DNA of 64,000 nucleotides, taken from the NCBI GenBank assembly GCA_036446035.1, contig JAZFSG010000046.1:1-64000 (forward strand). The letters are read 5' to 3'. The notes beneath the pieces were generated by a model that searched no databases, was not told the origin of the DNA, and saw only the letters and a list, made by a program, of their open reading frames with translations. Origin of the DNA: CAXMQS01 sp036446035 (GTDB taxonomy: Bacteria; Actinomycetota; Acidimicrobiia; Spongiisociales; JAOTWH01). Positions 34,730 through 43,355 of this stretch are shown here, one piece after another. The position numbers and the translations under genes were made by a program. Position 1 is the first letter of the stretch. Each line of letters starts with the position of its first letter.

Positions 34730-35908
34730 ATGCCTAGCACTCGGGGATGGGCCGCACTTGGCGCATCCCTCGGGCTCGGCGTCCTCTGGGTCGCCTTCGG
34801 GGAGCAAGAGCTCCTCGCTCTCGCCCTCTTCCTGACGACCGGAACCGCGACCGGAGTGCTCATCGTGCGTTTAGCAACGCCCCGCGTCGAGATCCACCGC
34901 AGGATCTCCCCGGAGAACCTTCATGAGGGCGATCGAGCCATCGTCGAGATCTCGCTCACCACGAAGCGTGCACTCCGCAATGTTGTCGTCGAGGATCGCG
35001 TCGCCGAGCTCGGCGCCGCTCGCTTCGCCGCTGCCCGCATCGACGCCAAGACTCCGCTGGTGGCACGCTACGAAGTGCTGGCTCGCCCCCGCGGGGTCTA
35101 CGACGTTGGCCCGGCAACGGTGGCTGCGGCCGACGTGCTCGGCCTCGCCGAAGCAGGCGGGGACACGGGCACCATCGACCATCTCACGGTCTTCCCGGCC
35201 ATCGAAGACCTCGATGGATTCCCATTGGTGCGAGGCCGTGACCCATCGGTGCAGACGAGCCACCCCACATTCGCCCCGCACGGTGGCGAGGACTTCTTCA
35301 CCCTGCGCGAGTACGCGGTTGGCGACGACCTGCGCCGCGTTCACTGGCCGAGTTCGGCCAAGAGGGACACCCTGATGATCCGACAGCTCGAGATCCCGTG
35401 GCAGTCGCGAGCGCTCATCCTGCTCGACAGTCGCGACCAGCTCTACCCCGATGTCGCGTCCTTCGAGCACGCCGTCTCCGGAGCGGCCTCTGTCATCCGC
35501 CACCTCCACCAAGGCGGTTACGGTCCCCACCTGTGGACCGGCGACGCCAAGGCACGGGCTCTCACCTACTCGGGCTACCTGCCATGCATGAATCGGTTGG
35601 CGACGGTGCAGCCATCGACAGTCGACCTGAGGCGAGGTGTCACCCGCCTGAGGAGCTCGGGCATAGGGGGCGGCGCTCTCATCATCGTGACGGGAAGAGC
35701 GGACGAGTCCGTCTTGACCGCCTTCCGCTATCTCACGCGGTCGTTCGGGCGGACGATGGTGCTGGCAGTTGGTGACGCGGACGAAGCAACGCTGGCGATG
35801 ATGCAGCGGAGCGGAGCGGCGACGGTGTCGGTCGCCGCCGGTGAGAGCTGGGCGGCGGCCTGGGCGACTGCAACGGAGAGAACATGGCGTATCGCTACAG
35901 CTGGCTAG
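34730..35908 (+). CDS. DUF58 domain protein
   Basis: A 392-aa protein with two N-terminal membrane helices (WAALGASLGLGVLWVAF, ELLALALFLTTGTATG), a beta-rich extracytoplasmic-like middle region, the DUF58 core (FFTLREYAVGDDLRRVHWPS) and a vWA-like C-terminal half with a LILLDSRD metal-site-like loop. It starts 5 nt after the MoxR stop and overlaps the transglutaminase gene by 25 nt, so the three are one unit. Confidence 0.9.
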   Translation: MPSTRGWAALGASLGLGVLWVAFGEQELLALALFLTTGTATGVLIVRLATPRVEIHRRISPENLHEGDRAIVEISLTTKRALRNVVVEDRVAELGAARFAAARIDAKTPLVARYEVLARPRGVYDVGPATVAAADVLGLAEAGGDTGTIDHLTVFPAIEDLDGFPLVRGRDPSVQTSHPTFAPHGGEDFFTLREYAVGDDLRRVHWPSSAKRDTLMIRQLEIPWQSRALILLDSRDQLYPDVASFEHAVSGAASVIRHLHQGGYGPHLWTGDAKARALTYSGYLPCMNRLATVQPSTVDLRRGVTRLRSSGIGGGALIIVTGRADESVLTAFRYLTRSFGRTMVLAVGDADEATLAMMQRSGAATVSVAAGESWAAAWATATERTWRIATAG

Positions 35909-38220
35909 CTGCCGCAGGGCTCGTCGCGGCCGCACTAGCAAGGCTGAACAAGCTGGTGAGTCAGTCGGTCGATGGCCTCTCGTGGCAGCTCGTGATCGTT
36001 GGGGGCGCCGCGCTTGGTGCCGTCATCACATGGACCTGCGTCTCCTACGGCGTTCGTGGCCGCTGGGTTCTCGGCATCAACGCAGCGATCGTCGCCGTCG
36101 TCATGCTACGGCTGGTGGCACCCGAAACGATGTGGCTCCTCATTCCCACCTGGGACACGCTTTCCAGCTTCTCCAACGAGGTCTCGTACGCCGGTGACGT
36201 CATCCGATCGGGTTCGGCCCCGGTGCTGCCGTCGACCGGATTGGTGGCCATTCTCATGTCCGTATTCTGGGGCCTCGGGGCCCTCGCCGTTTGGGGTTTG
36301 CGGACGGCGAGGCCGTTCGTGGCTCTGGTGCCACCACTCGGGCTCTACCTCTATCTGGCAACCGTCGACAGAGTCGGCCTCGAAATCGGCTGGGTCGTCG
36401 CGCTGCTGCTTCTCGTCGGCCTGGCGCTGGTTGCAGTCGCTCTTGACGAGCGGACGGCCGGCGTTGGGCGGATCAGAGGAGCCCAGCGCAGTGGAGTCAC
36501 CGCAACGACCCCGGTCTGGGCGGTCGCCTTCGTTGGCGGGATCGCTGCTGTCGCACTCTTCATGACAGCTGCGTTCGGATCTGCCGTAGAAGCCACGGGA
36601 GTCCTCGACTGGCGCTTTCAGCGTGGGCTAACGGGCAGCTTCTATGGATCGGTCTCATACAACCCCTTCATCTCGGTGCGCAAGAGCTTGATAAACCCGT
36701 CCAATACACCGGTCTTCGTGGCGAGGACCGATGGTGACGTTCCTGCGGATCAGCTCTATTGGAAGCTTCTGACCATGGACACCTTCAACGGCGTCCATTG
36801 GTTCGCCTCCGATCCCGACATCGACCTGCTCGAGGACGATCTCGAAGACCCAGACCACTCGTTTGCCGGGCCAACGGCCGAGGTCACCCAGGATGTCACG
36901 ATCCTGGCTCTAGAAATGGAGTGGTTGCCAAACGCCTACGCCCCGAACGCCGTGACCGCCAACGACCGCCTGGTCGAGGCAGGGCTGCGCGTCACCCCCG
37001 ACGGGTCGCTTCGCTTCGGCTCGCTGACCTTCGATGGCATGACATACCGCGTGGTTTCTGACGTTCCCCAGCCGGACCTGGCCGTACTCGCCACCAACGA
37101 CAGCGGCCAGCCCACCCGCGCCTTCGCCCAGGCCATCGATGACGGTCTGTTCACGGCACCGGAGCCGCTCGTCACCGAAGCCAGGCTCGAGCCACCCGGC
37201 GTTGACAGGCTCCTGCAGTTGCCGGAGGAGCTGGACCCGCGGATCGGGGCACTTGCCGCGGAGCTGACCCGCGGCCTCGGCTCGGACTACGAGAAAGCAC
37301 TGGCACTCGAGACGTTCCTTCGTGACCGCGCCAACGGGTTCCGTTACGACCTGTCGGTTCCGCCAGGCGGCTCCACGGATGACCTGGGAGTTTGGCTCTT
37401 CGACACCGAGAGCCCCGACTACCGGGCCGGCTACTGCGAGCTGTACGCCAACGCCCTTGGCGTTATGGGCCGCTCGGTCGGACTCCCGTCTCGGGTGATC
37501 CTTGGGTTCACCCCAGGAGACGACCTCGGTGACGGGCGGGTTGTGGTTCGAGATAACAACGCCCACGCCTGGGTCGAGTTCTGGATGCCGTCGCAGGGCT
37601 GGGTGCGCTTCGACGCCACCCCTCGATCGGACAACGTCAACTTCTCAGAAGCGAGCACCCTCCCCTTCGACATCACCCAATACCTCGAGGTGCCGCCGCA
37701 ACCAAATGTGGATAGTCTGCCGCTGCCTCCTCCTCAGCTCGCGGGAGAAGAGCCGGAGAGGTTCCTCGGTGCCGGCTCCGCCGATGAACCGTCGGGGTCT
37801 TTCGAGCTCCCCGGATGGGTGTGGCGCGCCATACCTTTGATAGCTCTGCTCGGCCTCGTGGTGCTGGCGTTGCCGGGGCTCAAGGCCATACGTCGCCGAC
37901 GCCGGATGCGGCGCTTCGAGTCTGGCGACATCTCGGCGGCGTGGCACGAGATCACAGGAAGACTCGCCGACCTCGGGGAACCACCTGCTACCTCGGACAC
38001 GCCGGCGGAGTTCGCCGAGGCAACCCATCGGTCTCTTGTGCCACTGGCGGCGGTGTATGCCGAGACCGTCTACGGGCCCGAGAGGCCGCTGGCCTCGTCG
38101 AAGGTGGCTGTGGCCCAGGACTCCTATGCGGACGCAGAGAAGCTGCTCTCGACGCGGTACAGCCCCATGCAACGGCTCCTATCCGGGTACAGCTTGCGAT
38201 CGCTGCGCAGGCGGCGTTGA
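35884..38220 (+). CDS. transglutaminase-like TgpA family membrane protein
   Basis: A 778-aa protein with about six N-terminal membrane helices, a periplasmic/extracellular transglutaminase-core domain and one more helix (AIPLIALLGLVVLALPG) before a C-terminal cytoplasmic DUF4129-like tail. The catalytic triad is visible: Cys518 in GYCELYANALG, His in NNAHAWVEFW, Asp in RFDATPRS. Substrates of the family are not known. The operon with MoxR and DUF58 suggests a cell-envelope assembly or quality-control complex. Confidence 0.92.
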   Translation: MAYRYSWLAAAGLVAAALARLNKLVSQSVDGLSWQLVIVGGAALGAVITWTCVSYGVRGRWVLGINAAIVAVVMLRLVAPETMWLLIPTWDTLSSFSNEVSYAGDVIRSGSAPVLPSTGLVAILMSVFWGLGALAVWGLRTARPFVALVPPLGLYLYLATVDRVGLEIGWVVALLLLVGLALVAVALDERTAGVGRIRGAQRSGVTATTPVWAVAFVGGIAAVALFMTAAFGSAVEATGVLDWRFQRGLTGSFYGSVSYNPFISVRKSLINPSNTPVFVARTDGDVPADQLYWKLLTMDTFNGVHWFASDPDIDLLEDDLEDPDHSFAGPTAEVTQDVTILALEMEWLPNAYAPNAVTANDRLVEAGLRVTPDGSLRFGSLTFDGMTYRVVSDVPQPDLAVLATNDSGQPTRAFAQAIDDGLFTAPEPLVTEARLEPPGVDRLLQLPEELDPRIGALAAELTRGLGSDYEKALALETFLRDRANGFRYDLSVPPGGSTDDLGVWLFDTESPDYRAGYCELYANALGVMGRSVGLPSRVILGFTPGDDLGDGRVVVRDNNAHAWVEFWMPSQGWVRFDATPRSDNVNFSEASTLPFDITQYLEVPPQPNVDSLPLPPPQLAGEEPERFLGAGSADEPSGSFELPGWVWRAIPLIALLGLVVLALPGLKAIRRRRRMRRFESGDISAAWHEITGRLADLGEPPATSDTPAEFAEATHRSLVPLAAVYAETVYGPERPLASSKVAVAQDSYADAEKLLSTRYSPMQRLLSGYSLRSLRRRR

Positions 38221-38227
38221 GGGCGCC

Positions 38228-38722
38228 CTAGAGCTCTGAGGCCTCGTCGAGGACATCGTCCTCGACCCGACGCAACATCTCGAGGAAGTGGTCGCGATCA
38301 AGCTCGAAGCGAGATACATCCTCGGCTACGGAGCGAGTGATCTCCTCGAGGGTGCCGAAGAAGGCGAGCTGGCCTTGCCGCAAGGCATCGAGCAACTCAA
38401 CCTCCCCTTCGGTTACGGCGAAGAGGTTGGTGCCGTCGGTGACAAGCGAGACCTCAGACAGCTGGCGATCGATGTCTGCCGTTCTGCGTAGGTAGTCCCA
38501 TGCCCGCCTGACGCGTTGCACCGACATGCCATTGTCCAGCAAGCTGCGGACCACCCGCAGCGAGACAAGATCGCGGAAGGAGTAGAGACGTCTCCGCCCG
38601 GGGCGACCACCGGTGCTCTGGATTGACGGCTTCACCAACGCCACTCGATCCCAATACCGAAGCTGATGTGCGGTGCACGATGTCAAGCGAGACGCCTGCT
38701 GTGCGGTGAAACCTTCCTCCAC
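38228..38722 (-). CDS. MerR family transcriptional regulator
   Basis: A 164-aa regulator with an N-terminal winged helix-turn-helix (FTAQQASRLT, HQLRYWDRVALVKPS, RLYSFRDLVSLRVVRSLLDNG) and a C-terminal region without Cys ligands, so not a metal sensor of the classic type. It is similar in layout to mycobacterial and corynebacterial MerR regulators such as FtsR, which controls ftsZ, but I cannot assign it. The GTG at 38722 has GGAAGG upstream. It is downstream of DUF3040 on the same strand. Confidence 0.85.
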   Translation of the reverse strand: MEEGFTAQQASRLTSCTAHQLRYWDRVALVKPSIQSTGGRPGRRRLYSFRDLVSLRVVRSLLDNGMSVQRVRRAWDYLRRTADIDRQLSEVSLVTDGTNLFAVTEGEVELLDALRQGQLAFFGTLEEITRSVAEDVSRFELDRDHFLEMLRRVEDDVLDEASEL

Positions 38723-38789
38723 GTCGCCCTTCCTCGAATCTGCCAGCGCGGAGAGTGCCGTACCTGCTTCTCTCCCTCGAAGAGCGACT

Positions 38790-39119
38790 CTAGCCGTCTC
38801 TACGCCACCGCTGGCGGGTGCGATCGGTTAACGCGGAGATCGAGCCCCAACCGCGCTTCGTCCTCGACGCAGAGACCAACCAGAACGTCGCCGCGGTCAT
38901 CACGAGGACCCCGGCGAGGGCGACGAAACGATTGGAGGTGAAGAACACCAGCATGAGGGTGAGGCCGCCGGCGATTCCAAGACTTGCCCAACGCACCCGT
39001 CTGGCGGTGAGGGTTGCCAGGCTGGTGTTGCGGACGGTCTGAGCCAGCTTCGGATCCTCTTCATAGAACTGCCGTTCTATCTCTTCGAGGATTCGCTGTT
39101 CTCGATCGTCCAGTGGCAT
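38790..39119 (-). CDS. DUF3040 membrane protein
   Basis: A 109-aa protein starting MPLDDREQRILEEIERQFYE, the DUF3040 hallmark (a short helix ending in an acidic stretch), followed by two membrane helices. DUF3040 genes are often found close to dinB and mraZ in actinobacteria. Here it follows dinB by 40 nt. I use the ATG at 39119; an in-frame extension upstream runs antisense-like through dinB. Function unknown. Confidence 0.85.
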   Translation of the reverse strand: MPLDDREQRILEEIERQFYEEDPKLAQTVRNTSLATLTARRVRWASLGIAGGLTLMLVFFTSNRFVALAGVLVMTAATFWLVSASRTKRGWGSISALTDRTRQRWRRDG

Positions 39120-39159
39120 TGGGTGCCTCGCTCCTCGGGTAGAGAGACTGGAATTGGCA

Positions 39160-40353
39160 TCAGTATACCTGAGGGCTATCGCTGCGCTCAGAGTTCGGCT
39201 GCTCGACAAGACGGGCGAGCCGTAGGGAATCGTCGCCGAACCGTCGACGGACGCTGTCGGACGCTTCGGCGAGCGCTTGGCGGCTGTCGTCACCGAGGCC
39301 AAGCTGGCGGGGCCCATCGCTGAGGGCGGTTCCAGCGACGCCGAGAAGCCGCACCGGCCGTCCGGCCCCGCCGGCCCGCCGCACCAGCTCCGACGCTTCG
39401 GCGTATATGGCGGCCGCCAGGTCGACGGGTGCCCCGATCGTGTGGCTCCTGGTGATGGTGGAGAAGTCGCTGTAGCGGATCTTCACACTCACCGTCCGCG
39501 CTGCCAGGCCACTCCTCCGCAACCGCTCGCTCAACCCGACGCACAGCCGGAACAGCTCCTCATCGATGCGCACCGGGTCGACAAGGTCGGTTTCGAAGGT
39601 TGCCTCGGACGAGATGGACTTGGCTCCTTCGCCTGGAGTCACGATTCGGTCGTCGATGTTGTTGGCCAGGGCCCAGAGATGTGCCCCGACGGTCTCCCCG
39701 AGGCGCCTCTTCACGATCTGCTCGGGGAGGTCTGCGAGCTCGCCGACAGAGGACACGCCGATCGCCTCGAGAGCCGCGTATGTCGCCTCGCCGACTCCCC
39801 ACAACGCTCGCAGGCCTTGTGGTCGCAGGAAGTCCAACTCCTCTCCAACCGGGATCATCAGCTGGCCGTCTGGCTTGGCGCGCTGCGAGGCCAGCTTGGC
39901 GACGAGCTTGGTGGTGGCAGCGCCGGCGGAGCTCGGCAGCCCAAGTTCGGAAAGGATCGCCGCGCGCACGACGGTTGCGATCTGGTCTGCCCCCTCGTAA
40001 TGCAGCCCAAGTCCTGCGATCTCCAGAAAGGCCTCGTCGATCGAGAGGCCCTCGACTGTTGGCGTGAACCCCCGCAGGATCTCGAACACGTGAGCCGAAA
40101 GCGATCGATAGTGATCGTGATCTGGGACCACGAAGCGCCCGAGGGGCAGGCGACGCCGCGCCTCTGAGATGGGCATCGCCGAGCGGACGCCGACGCGCCG
40201 TGCTTCGTAGGAAGCGGAGGCAACAACGCCGCGACCGCCGAGGCCACCGACCACTACCGGGACGCCGATAAGCGAAGAGTCGCGAAGGCGTTCCGCCTCC
40301 ACGAAGAAGGCGTCCATGTCGACATGGAGGATGTGCTCGGCGATTCGCCCCAT
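39160..40353 (-). CDS. dinB: DNA polymerase IV (Y-family)
   Basis: A 397-aa translesion polymerase. The palm motifs HVDMDAFFVEAE and LSIDEAFLE carry the metal ligands; YEARRVGVRSAMP and the thumb helix-hairpin-helix (GLRALWGVGEATYAALEAIG) are present, and a little-finger domain follows. It ends without an obvious canonical beta-clamp-binding peptide. The ATG at 40353 has no ribosome-binding site but a TACCGT 6 nt upstream, so it is probably leaderless. Confidence 0.94.
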   Translation of the reverse strand: MGRIAEHILHVDMDAFFVEAERLRDSSLIGVPVVVGGLGGRGVVASASYEARRVGVRSAMPISEARRRLPLGRFVVPDHDHYRSLSAHVFEILRGFTPTVEGLSIDEAFLEIAGLGLHYEGADQIATVVRAAILSELGLPSSAGAATTKLVAKLASQRAKPDGQLMIPVGEELDFLRPQGLRALWGVGEATYAALEAIGVSSVGELADLPEQIVKRRLGETVGAHLWALANNIDDRIVTPGEGAKSISSEATFETDLVDPVRIDEELFRLCVGLSERLRRSGLAARTVSVKIRYSDFSTITRSHTIGAPVDLAAAIYAEASELVRRAGGAGRPVRLLGVAGTALSDGPRQLGLGDDSRQALAEASDSVRRRFGDDSLRLARLVEQPNSERSDSPQVY

Positions 40354-40359
40354 CGAGCA

Positions 40360-40365
40360 ACGGTA
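40360..40365 (-). promoter_or_regulatory. TANNNT -10 box of dinB, predicted leaderless
   Basis: Minus-strand TACCGT lies exactly 6 nt before the dinB ATG. The surrounding TCGGTACCGTTGC is repeated identically in front of the ykvA-like gene at 51686. Confidence 0.55.
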
Positions 40366-40415
40366 CCGACGCGTCTGCACCGTCTGCGACCTTCCCCCTA
40401 GAGTGTGGCGACGAC

Positions 40416-40829
40416 ATGAAGCGCCCCCTGACTCTCGTCGCCTTGCCCGTCGCCCTGTTGATCGTCGCTGGATCCTGCGCCAGCGGCCCATCAGAAGCGG
40501 CCAAGTTGAGGGACGTTGCACCGGCGACGACGACAACCACCGTGCCCCTGCCAGAAGGCATTCAGCTCGTCAAGATCCTCAACGCCTCGTTCCAGCCCGC
40601 GGTGCTCGACCTCGATACCACCGAGGTGCCGATCGTCCGCTGGGAGAACATCGACGACATCGAGTACACGATCTTCGCCCGTGGCAAAGAGTTCGAGAGT
40701 CCCGTGATACCCCCAGGGGGTACCTGGGACTTCGACTTCACATCCCTTGAGCTCGGCGTCTACCGCTACTTCATCGTCCGCGGCGCTCAGACGATCCCAG
40801 GGCTGGTAGACACCCGCACCGCCCAGTAG
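40416..40829 (+). CDS. lipoprotein with cupredoxin-like domain
   Basis: A 137-aa protein with a lipoprotein signal (hydrophobic stretch ending VAGSC, Cys21), a Thr-rich linker (ATTTTTVP) and a beta-sandwich region shaped like the cupredoxin domains of EfeO or nitrosocyanin type (IVRWENIDDIEYTIF, IPPGGTWDFDF, GVYRYFIVRG). The usual copper ligands are missing: Tyr occupies the first His position, and no Cys or His is present at the distal loop. It probably does not bind copper. Membrane-anchored on the outer face. Confidence 0.7.
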   Translation: MKRPLTLVALPVALLIVAGSCASGPSEAAKLRDVAPATTTTTVPLPEGIQLVKILNASFQPAVLDLDTTEVPIVRWENIDDIEYTIFARGKEFESPVIPPGGTWDFDFTSLELGVYRYFIVRGAQTIPGLVDTRTAQ

Positions 40830-40838
40830 CGGCGTCGT

Positions 40839-40844
40839 CATAAT
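40839..40844 (+). promoter_or_regulatory. CATAAT -10 box, predicted leaderless start at 40852
   Basis: CATAAT matches the -10 consensus at five of six positions and ends 7 nt before the ATG at 40852. An earlier ATG at 40843 lies inside the hexamer, which argues against using it. Confidence 0.5.
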
Positions 40845-40851
40845 GGGCGCC

Positions 40852-41592
40852 ATGCCCCTCCGCCCCCTCCTCGTGGCGCTCGTTGCCTTGGCAAGCTCGC
40901 TTGCCTGGTCGCTCCAGCTCATCCTCGATCCAGCGCCCTTCGCCTCCGGCCCTGCCGTCGTCCTGGCACTCACCATGGTCTCCCTCGCCCTCGTAGCCAT
41001 CACCGGACTTCTGCTGGCGCGCAGTCGATGGGCGCCCTGGCTTGCGGTTGCGATAGCGGCGGCTCAGCTCGCCCTTGCCATCACCATGCCCGTCGATTGG
41101 CAGGTCGTCGCCGTTGTCGTCGCCCTATCGCTGGCAGCGCTCGCCGCCACCATCAGAGACAAGTCTCTGCAGAGATCGAGCGGTGGGCCGCCTCCCCTAG
41201 CGGTCGTCCTCCTTCTCCTGCTCGTGGCCTTTCCGGCGCTGGTCGCCGTTTCCAATGCCGACGGCATCTCGGTGGCCGCCATCGTCGGCTCGGTATTCGT
41301 CGTACTGGCTGCAGTCGTTTACGGGCGCGGCGGGATCATCTCGCTGTGGACGATGCGCTCGCTCGTTCCCCTAGGTGCCGTTCTCTCCGCCGCGACGACG
41401 CCGCTGCCACCGGCGGCGGCAGTCCTGGCCGCCGGGGCCGGCCTGACCGCCCTCGGGTGGTCACCCGTCATCAGCAACGCCGCGGCGCCGCTGGCGCCCC
41501 TGCACAGCCCCGGCTACAGGATCCCCCCGGAGCTCGCTCCTCGCGAGATCCTGGACGCCGCCGGTCTCGACGAGCACGGCCGCCGCCAGTGA
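40852..41592 (+). CDS. polytopic membrane protein of unknown function
   Basis: A 246-aa protein with about seven hydrophobic helices, Ala/Leu/Val-rich, and a short hydrophilic C-terminus (IPPELAPREILDAAGLDEHG). No recognised motif. The start at 40852 is chosen because the -10 box overlaps the upstream ATG. Its stop overlaps the next start (GTGA), so the two small membrane proteins are coupled and may work together. Confidence 0.7.
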   Translation: MPLRPLLVALVALASSLAWSLQLILDPAPFASGPAVVLALTMVSLALVAITGLLLARSRWAPWLAVAIAAAQLALAITMPVDWQVVAVVVALSLAALAATIRDKSLQRSSGGPPPLAVVLLLLLVAFPALVAVSNADGISVAAIVGSVFVVLAAVVYGRGGIISLWTMRSLVPLGAVLSAATTPLPPAAAVLAAGAGLTALGWSPVISNAAAPLAPLHSPGYRIPPELAPREILDAAGLDEHGRRQ

Positions 41593-41843
41593 GAATCAAC
41601 CCGTGGTTCGCTTTTCCCGTCATCGCCGCCGGCATCGCCGGCGCTTTGATCGGTCACAACATCGCCAGTGTGGCGTGCGCTCCTGTTGAACCCGATGCGG
41701 TGTGCGACCCGGGAAGCTCTGCGGTGGTGTTGGCCATCGGCGGCGCAGTGGTGTCGATGATCGGGGTAGGAGTGGTCATCGTCCTCGTGATCAGGTCTCT
41801 CGCCGAGTGGCGAGAGACATCTCGAAAGTCGGACGACGACTAG
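41589..41843 (+). CDS. small two-helix membrane protein
   Basis: An 84-aa protein starting at a GTG that overlaps the previous stop. Two hydrophobic segments (FPVIAAGIAGALIG, GGAVVSMIGVGVVIVLVI) flank a loop with two Cys (SVACAPVEPDAVCDPGS) that could form a disulfide outside the cell, and an acidic/basic cytoplasmic tail (EWRETSRKSDDD). It ends in a CTAG stop overlap with fabF. Function unknown. Confidence 0.7.
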   Translation: MRINPWFAFPVIAAGIAGALIGHNIASVACAPVEPDAVCDPGSSAVVLAIGGAVVSMIGVGVVIVLVIRSLAEWRETSRKSDDD

Positions 41844-43093
41844 CCGGCGTCGTGCCGTGAGAACAGCAGGGTGACGTTGTGACCGCCAAAGCCGAATGAG
41901 TTGGTCATGGCCGTGGTGACCGGCGTCGCCCGCACATCGTTCGGCACGTAGTCAAGATCGCACTCGGGATCTGGCGTCGTGAGGTTGATCGTCGGCGGGA
42001 TGATGCCATCGCGGATGGCCAGCAGGCACACGATGGACTCGGCGGCTCCGGCACCCCCAAGGAGATGCCCCGTCATGGACTTCGTAGAGGAGATGGGTAC
42101 AGAGGCGGCGCCGTCGCCGAAGACCAGCTTGATCGCTGCCGTCTCGGTTGCATCGTTGGCTTGGGTAGATGTTCCGTGGGCGTTGATGTAGTCGATATCA
42201 GACGACTCGGTGCCGGCGTCGTCGAGCGCCGCCTGCATGGAGCGGGCGGCTCCCATGCCCCCTGGACGCGGCAGGGTGATGTGGTAGCCGTCAGACGACA
42301 TGCCGTATCCGGTGAACTCGCCGTAGATAACCGCGCCCCGGTCGATCGCGGCCTGGCGTTCTTCGAGGATCAGCACAGCGGCTCCCTCTGCCAGGACGAA
42401 GCCATCCCGGTCGGTGTCGAATGGTCGCGAGGCGCCCAACGGATCATCGTTGCGAGTGCTCAACGCCTTGGCCTGAGCGAATCCAGCAACGGCGAACTCA
42501 CAGACAGCTGCGTCGGCGCCCCCAGCCACCATCACATCGGCAGCCCCCCTGCGGATAATCTCCGCCGCATCGCCGATGGCGTTCGCCGAAGCAGCACAGG
42601 CGGTGACGGTCGCTGTGTTGGGCCCGTAGAGGTTGAAGCCGATCGAGACCAATCCGGCAGCCATGTTGGAGATGATCTGCGGTATGGCGAATGGGCTGAT
42701 GCGGTCCGGACCTCGCTCACGGAGCACGTCCATGGAGTCCTGGAACGCGATGACCCCACCGATGCCCGAGCCGACGATGACTCCGGCGCGCAGCGCCTCC
42801 GGCGAGTCCTCGGCAAAGGACAGCCCAGAGTCCGCCAATGCCTCGGAGGCCGCGGCGTAGAAGAGCTGGTCGTAGCGGTCCATGCGGCGCGCTTCGCGCC
42901 GCGGCATGAAGTCCTCGGGATCGAAATCTGCAACCTCGCCGGCGATGCGAGTCGGGAGCCCTGAGGCGTCGAACGCGGTGATAGGGCCGATACCAGAGAC
43001 ACCATCCTTGGCACCCTTCCAGAACGCGTCAACACCTATGCCGAGAGGGTTGACCGATCCGAGACCTGTGACGACGACGCGACGGCGTTCCAC
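41840..43093 (-). CDS. fabF: beta-ketoacyl-ACP synthase II
   Basis: A 417-aa condensing enzyme extending acyl-ACP with malonyl-ACP. The Cys-His-His triad is in TACAAS, NAHGTSTQAND and GHLLGGAGAAES. The Gly-rich C-terminal NSFGFGGHN is present. The start is a GTG at 43093, one nt after the acpP stop. Last gene of the fab operon. Confidence 0.96.
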   Translation of the reverse strand: MERRRVVVTGLGSVNPLGIGVDAFWKGAKDGVSGIGPITAFDASGLPTRIAGEVADFDPEDFMPRREARRMDRYDQLFYAAASEALADSGLSFAEDSPEALRAGVIVGSGIGGVIAFQDSMDVLRERGPDRISPFAIPQIISNMAAGLVSIGFNLYGPNTATVTACAASANAIGDAAEIIRRGAADVMVAGGADAAVCEFAVAGFAQAKALSTRNDDPLGASRPFDTDRDGFVLAEGAAVLILEERQAAIDRGAVIYGEFTGYGMSSDGYHITLPRPGGMGAARSMQAALDDAGTESSDIDYINAHGTSTQANDATETAAIKLVFGDGAASVPISSTKSMTGHLLGGAGAAESIVCLLAIRDGIIPPTINLTTPDPECDLDYVPNDVRATPVTTAMTNSFGFGGHNVTLLFSRHDAG

Positions 43094-43094
43094 T

Positions 43095-43340
43095 TCAGCT
43101 CCCGAGCTTGCTCTCCACGATGTCAACCGCTTGGCCGACGGTGGCGATCTTCTCAGCCTCTTCATCAGCGATCTTCACGCCGAACCCGTCTTCGAGGGCC
43201 ATCAACAGCTCGACAACGCCAAGCGAATCAACCTCGAGGTCTTCTTCGAAACGAGCCTCCGTTGTCACCTTGTCGCGGTCAAGGCCGAGCTCGCCAACGA
43301 GCAGATCCTTCAGCTTTGATTCGATCTCACTTCTTTCCAT
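43095..43340 (-). CDS. acpP: acyl carrier protein
   Basis: An 81-aa acidic four-helix carrier protein with the phosphopantetheine attachment motif EVDSLGVVEL. The Ser carries the prosthetic group. A GGAAGGACAG site precedes the ATG at 43340. It sits between fabG and fabF as in many operons. Confidence 0.96.
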   Translation of the reverse strand: MERSEIESKLKDLLVGELGLDRDKVTTEARFEEDLEVDSLGVVELLMALEDGFGVKIADEEAEKIATVGQAVDIVESKLGS

Positions 43341-43355
43341 CTCTGTCCTTCCTTG

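Noticed and set aside
38221..38228. GGGCGCCC palindrome between tgpA and the MerR gene
   Set aside because: Eight bases of GC-only palindrome are expected by chance in this composition.
40843..40851. ATG at 40843 as start of the membrane protein
   Set aside because: It lies inside the CATAAT -10 box. The ATG at 40852 fits a leaderless start.
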